From the NCBI GenBank assembly GCA_964611575.1, contig CAZTAJ010000146.1, positions 1-8,687 on the forward strand: 8,687 bases of DNA, given 5' to 3'. This DNA comes from CAITUY01 sp964611575. Lineage in GTDB: Bacteria > Verrucomicrobiota > Kiritimatiellia > CAIKKV01 > CAITUY01. Every line of letters begins with the position of its first letter. The stretch's first letter is position 1. The translations under genes were made by a program, and so were the position numbers. The notes under the pieces are model-generated. The model had not been told where the DNA came from and did not search any database. It saw only the letters and a list, made by a program, of their open reading frames with translations. Positions 6,359 through 8,687 of this stretch are shown one piece after another.

Positions 6359-7657
6359 TCAGACCAGGTCGGAGATCAGAGGGCAGCCGCCTGCGCCCGG
6401 GTATGCGTCCGCCAGCCACTGCGCGATCGGGGCCAAGCGGATGCGGGCAGTGCGCCCGTTCCAGGTGAAGTCCTCGTCCTTGGCCGTTTCACGGCAGAGG
6501 CAGCAGAGGTCGTCGCAGCGCAGATCGACGCTGGCCTTCATCAAGGCGCGGAACTCACGGGCACGGGTGTGCGGATCGGATAGATCCCAGCACACCTGAA
6601 TGAGTTTGGTCACGCGCCCGCGCTCGCGAATGACGAAGTCGACCTCTTCGTGCTCTTTGTTTTTCCAGAAGGCCAGTTCGATTTCGCCGGCGAGCTGCCG
6701 CCGCCATAGGGCGATGGCCACCACATTTTCGGCCAGCCGTCCCAAGTCCTGGCCGGGACGGGTTCCCAGGCACACCGCGAGGGATGGGTCGATGGCGTAG
6801 GCCTTCTTGTTCGCCGTTGCGCGTTCGCGCGCCTTGAACGTTAAGCGGTTCAGCGTGAATAGCAGGAAGGCCTCGCTCAGCAGGCGCGTGTATTTTTCGG
6901 CGGTCGTTGGACTCGTTACCCGCGCCACAGCCGCCACCGTCCGGAATGAGAATTCCTTCGCCGTGTTCGAAAAGAAATAGTGGGCAACGTCCTCCAATCC
7001 CGCGCTCGCCCGGATCCGATGCCGGCGCACGACATCCTTCAGTAAAGTGGCGCGAACCAGATCGCGCAGATAGTCGGTGCGGTTGGCTCCTCGCAGAAGG
7101 GGTTCGGGATAGCCGCCCTCCAGCACGTAGCGGTCAAACAGGGCCGCCGTCTCCGCCGCCGTACGTTCCGTGCCGGCTGCCGCCAGCGTTTCAGCAAACG
7201 AGAACGGAAGCAATACGACCGCCTGGTGCCGGCCGGTGAGATGCGTCGCCAGTTCGCTGCCGAGCAAGTTGGCATTGCTGCCGGTGAGCAACAAGCGGCG
7301 TCCGGTGCGCTGGAGGCGGTTAACCAAGAGCTCCCATCGCGGGAAATTCTGGATTTCGTCGAAAAGGATGTGGCGGGGGCGGCCATAGACCTCATCGATG
7401 GCCGCGATCAGCGCATCGGCATCGGTAAGGTCCGCCAAGCGTTCATCGTCGAAGTTCGCATAGCCCCCTCCGCCCAACTGGTGGAGCAAATGGACGGCGA
7501 GCGTCGATTTCCCCGCACGTCGGGGGCCGATGATCACGCGGATCAGATCGGTTTCCGTAACCGATTGAGACGCCAACTGGCGTTCGACGTAGGATCGCCG
7601 AAGTTGCTCCTCAAGATCGCCTTTCTGGGTCACCACCACGTCACGAAGGTGTTTCAT
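6359..7657 (-). CDS. AAA_14/DUF4143-type ATPase
   Basis: From the ATG at 7657 the protein has 432 residues. GPRRAGKST (44-52) is Walker A, HILFDEIQNFPRW (96-108) is Walker B, and LLLTGSNANLL (122-132) is the sensor-1 strand. This is the AAA_14 domain (PF13173). The C-terminal half has the DUF4143 pattern: VLEGGYPEPLL, a winged-helix-like middle, and FWKNKEHEEVDFVI (about 330-343) with LIQVCWDL (352-359). The last pair is the PD-(D/E)xK-like core, but Q-V-C replaces E-V-K, so nuclease activity is unlikely. Function in this family is mostly unknown. An in-frame ATG at 7666 and one at 7756 are alternatives. The 33-residue extension from 7756 looks non-coding, and MKHLRDVVVTQKGDLEEQ fits family starts. 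No Shine-Dalgarno site is visible. The tail PGAGGCPLISDLV coincides with repeat R2. Confidence 0.86.
   Translation of the reverse strand: MKHLRDVVVTQKGDLEEQLRRSYVERQLASQSVTETDLIRVIIGPRRAGKSTLAVHLLHQLGGGGYANFDDERLADLTDADALIAAIDEVYGRPRHILFDEIQNFPRWELLVNRLQRTGRRLLLTGSNANLLGSELATHLTGRHQAVVLLPFSFAETLAAAGTERTAAETAALFDRYVLEGGYPEPLLRGANRTDYLRDLVRATLLKDVVRRHRIRASAGLEDVAHYFFSNTAKEFSFRTVAAVARVTSPTTAEKYTRLLSEAFLLFTLNRLTFKARERATANKKAYAIDPSLAVCLGTRPGQDLGRLAENVVAIALWRRQLAGEIELAFWKNKEHEEVDFVIRERGRVTKLIQVCWDLSDPHTRAREFRALMKASVDLRCDDLCCLCRETAKDEDFTWNGRTARIRLAPIAQWLADAYPGAGGCPLISDLV
6377..6404 (-). repeat. Dispersed repeat R2, copy B, inside the ATPase 3' coding end
   Basis: The reverse complement of this 28-bp stretch matches 1022-1049 at 26 of 28 positions. 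It encodes YPGAGGCPL near the C-terminus of the ATPase, and the following bases contain degraded 7-mers that run to the TGA at 6361-6359. The sequence appears as non-coding leader at one site and as coding tail at the other. Confidence 0.65.
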
Positions 7658-7772
7658 GGCAATCATGATAGACAAATATACGGAAAACTGTCCAGCACGA
7701 TGCAGTCTCTGGCGTCGCAAATACCAATTCCGCCCGGTATGGAACAGGGCGATCACAGGGGCTTTGCCAGTC

Positions 7773-7793
7773 GCGCGCTACGGGGTAGCGCGC
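7773..7793. other. GC-rich hairpin, 9-bp perfect stem with GGG loop
   Basis: GCGCGCTAC (7773-7781) is perfectly complementary to GTAGCGCGC (7785-7793), with a 3-base loop. It lies upstream of both divergent genes and 12 bp from the inverted R1 copy. Neither side has a T-run. It may be part of a compound palindromic repeat or a cruciform-prone spacer. No regulatory role can be read from it. Confidence 0.45.
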
Positions 7794-7805
7794 CCACACA
7801 CGCAT

Positions 7806-7853
7806 TTGCCTACAGCCTACAGTCTAAACAGCTTCAGTCTCGGCGTCCCTCAG
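7806..7853 (-). repeat. Dispersed repeat R1, inverted copy upstream of abiE
   Basis: This copy matches the reverse complement of 6123-6170 at 43 of 48 positions. The first 7-mers read GCCTACA twice and then GTCTAAA. Two of the five differences from the other copy are the same T-to-A change at the same place in consecutive 7-mers. It sits between the ATPase start and the AbiEi promoter. Confidence 0.8.
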
Positions 7854-7871
7854 CGATGTCACTGATATTGG

Positions 7872-7899
7872 TTTACAAATACATACATGTATGTATAAC
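7872..7899 (+). promoter_or_regulatory. Predicted abiE promoter, likely leaderless
   Basis: TTTACA (7872-7877, 5/6 to the -35 consensus) and TATAAC (7894-7899, 5/6 to the -10 consensus) are 16 nt apart. The expected start of transcription, 6-8 nt after the -10 box, falls at about 7906-7907. That is at or next to the A of the AbiEi ATG, so the mRNA would have essentially no leader. This agrees with the lack of a Shine-Dalgarno site. Confidence 0.6.
7879..7896. promoter_or_regulatory. 18-bp perfect palindrome, putative AbiEi operator
   Basis: ATACATACATGTATGTAT is its own reverse complement. It occupies almost the whole spacer between the predicted -35 and -10 boxes and overlaps the first three bases of the -10. 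AbiEi antitoxins studied in Streptococcus repress their own promoter by binding inverted repeats, so this is the natural operator candidate. Binding is inferred; the palindrome itself is directly seen. Confidence 0.6.
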
Positions 7900-7906
7900 T
7901 TCGTAC

Positions 7907-8548
7907 ATGCAATTCGATGCTCTATTGGGCCTTGTCGGAAGTCAGGGGTGGTTTGATCTGGCCTCTGTAGTCCAGCTTACCGGCCTGCCGGGCGAATCGT
8001 TCGCTGTGCAATTGCACCGTTGGTGCAAGGCGGGGAAGCTTCTCCCCCTGCGACGAGGCATGTATGCTTTTGCGGAGAGATACCGCCGGATGCCAATCAA
8101 CACGGCGCGACTGGCCAACGAGTTGTATGCCCCGTCCTATCTCAGTACGCACTGGGCGCTCGCGTTCTACGGGTTGATTCCGGAAAAAGTGGTCACGTAT
8201 ACCTCGGTCACGCCGCGCGTGCCCAGAACCTTCGTCAACGCCTTCGGCACGTTCGCGTACCGGCATTTGAAGCCAGCCGCTTTCTTCGGATACCGCCGGG
8301 CGGTTATCGATGGAGCATCGGTCTTGCTGGCCGAGCCGGAGAAGGCGTTGTTGGATTTCTGGCATCTGGCGCCGGGGCGATGGGATCTGGCGCGCATGAC
8401 GGAAATGCGGTTCCAGAATTTCGAACTGGTTCAACCCGCAAGACTGGCTAGCTACGCCGATCGGTGTGTTTCACCGCGCCTGACCGCGGCGGTACGGGTC
8501 TGGAGTCAGGTGGCCGAGACCGGACGGGACGGGACGGTCGCCTTATGA
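7907..8548 (+). CDS. abiEi: Type IV toxin-antitoxin antitoxin, AbiEi family
   Basis: The 213-residue protein has the AbiEi layout. The N-terminal winged-helix region (about 1-60) includes GWFDLASVVQLTG (14-26) and LHRWCKAGKLLPLRRGMYAF (36-55). The C-terminal antitoxin domain includes NELYAPSYLSTHWALAFYGL (71-90), VTYTSVTPR (96-104) and LAEPEKALLDFWHL (141-154), all typical of the family. AbiEi proteins repress their own operon and counteract the AbiEii nucleotidyltransferase. The ATG at 7907 is chosen because the family's N-terminus begins here and a promoter lies directly upstream. The open frame runs back to 7226, but that part is antisense to the ATPase gene and crosses the repeat and hairpin. 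The stop overlaps the next start (ATGA, 8545-8548). Confidence 0.88.
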   Translation: MQFDALLGLVGSQGWFDLASVVQLTGLPGESFAVQLHRWCKAGKLLPLRRGMYAFAERYRRMPINTARLANELYAPSYLSTHWALAFYGLIPEKVVTYTSVTPRVPRTFVNAFGTFAYRHLKPAAFFGYRRAVIDGASVLLAEPEKALLDFWHLAPGRWDLARMTEMRFQNFELVQPARLASYADRCVSPRLTAAVRVWSQVAETGRDGTVAL

Positions 8549-8687
8549 AAGAGGAAGCGCTGCAGTTGGCCGCCGACAGGCCGGACGCCGCGGGTAAACT
8601 CAACCTCCTCAGAGAATACCTGCAAGCCCTGACGTTGCGGTCCCTGCACGAAAGCGAGGCCTTTTTGTGTTTGGCTTTCGTGGGCGG
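8545..8687 (+). CDS. abiEii: AbiEii-family nucleotidyltransferase toxin, 5' part only
   Basis: Only the first 47 codons are inside the window, and the reading frame is still open at the edge. The readable part contains KLNLLREYLQALTLRSLHES (18-37) followed by FLCLAFVG, the characteristic start of AbiEii proteins, which normally leads into a GG-T-x-L nucleotidyltransferase motif. That catalytic motif would lie just past the window end. AbiEii-type toxins are NTP-transferases, and in the AbiE abortive-infection system they stop growth of phage-infected cells. The ATG overlaps the AbiEi stop by 4 bp, so the pair is translationally coupled. Whether the rest of the gene is intact cannot be judged. 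Confidence 0.82.
   Translation, partial: MKEEALQLAADRPDAAGKLNLLREYLQALTLRSLHESEAFLCLAFVG

Noticed and set aside
6236..6583. Plus-strand ORF (115 codons) across the convergent gap
   Set aside because: It starts in 7-mer repeats and continues antisense to the ATPase 3' end. No domain signal is present.
7658..7756. 33-residue N-terminal extension of the ATPase
   Set aside because: The residues do not resemble the family, and MKHLRDVVVTQKGDLEEQ from 7657 matches the usual beginning. It cannot be fully excluded because no start has a clear ribosome binding site.
6123..7853. Composite transposon or insertion sequence defined by the R1 inverted pair
   Set aside because: No transposase is enclosed, no target-site duplication was identified, and R1 occurs elsewhere in the window. 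It is reported as a repeat pair only.
7226..7906. N-terminal extension of AbiEi by 227 codons
   Set aside because: The extension is antisense to the ATPase gene and crosses the hairpin and R1 repeat. The AbiEi family start and promoter are at 7907.

Overview
The window looks like an accessory stretch of a GC-rich bacterial chromosome. Three traits make me suspect a PVC-type lineage (Verrucomicrobiota, Kiritimatiellota or Lentisphaerota) or a similar environmental bacterium. These are dense intergenic repeats built on a 7-bp period, several toxin-antitoxin-like modules, and a DUF4143-type AAA ATPase. That placement is a recollection of genome style, not something the sequence proves.

Layout, left to right. 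(1) 1-398 holds no credible gene; it contains a 64-bp imperfect palindrome, several short perfect hairpins and a partial copy of a dispersed repeat called R1 here. (2) 399-922 is a two-gene type II toxin-antitoxin operon: a PF09720-like antitoxin and a RelE/ParE-like toxin, sharing ATGA. (3) 923-1095 is repeat-rich: a 17-bp tandem dimer, a copy of a second dispersed repeat (R2), and a 49-bp array of seven 7-mers that ends exactly at the next start codon. (4) 1096-6142 is a four-gene plus-strand cluster: an extended SDR (nucleotide-sugar epimerase/dehydratase), an AspC-type class I aminotransferase, an acetolactate-synthase-like ThDP enzyme, and a GtrB/DPM1-like membrane-associated family 2 glycosyltransferase. 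The first three overlap by 4 bp at each junction. The likely product is an unusual, possibly branched or aminated sugar or acyl group loaded onto a polyprenyl phosphate for surface polysaccharide or glycan decoration. (5) 6123-6410 is the convergent gap plus both flanking gene ends: R1, a second 49-bp 7-mer array in opposite orientation, a 7-mer-based inverted repeat, and an R2 copy. (6) 6359-7657 (minus) is an AAA_14/DUF4143 ATPase. (7) 7658-7906 is the divergent intergenic region, with a 9-bp-stem hairpin, an inverted R1 copy and a strong promoter-plus-palindrome. (8) 7907 to the end is an AbiE-type type IV toxin-antitoxin pair, with AbiEi complete and AbiEii cut off by the window edge.

The most notable structure is the repeat system. 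R1 (48 bp, 43/48 identical between its two full copies) flanks the ATPase region in inverted orientation and supplies the last codons and stop of the glycosyltransferase. R2 (28-bp core, 26/28) supplies part of the C-terminal tail of the ATPase and also sits in the leader of the sugar operon. The 7-mer arrays bracket the sugar operon in mirror orientation. The second notable structure is the AbiE promoter. An 18-bp perfect palindrome fills the space between near-consensus -35 and -10 boxes, and the predicted transcription start falls at the ATG, suggesting a leaderless, autorepressed mRNA.
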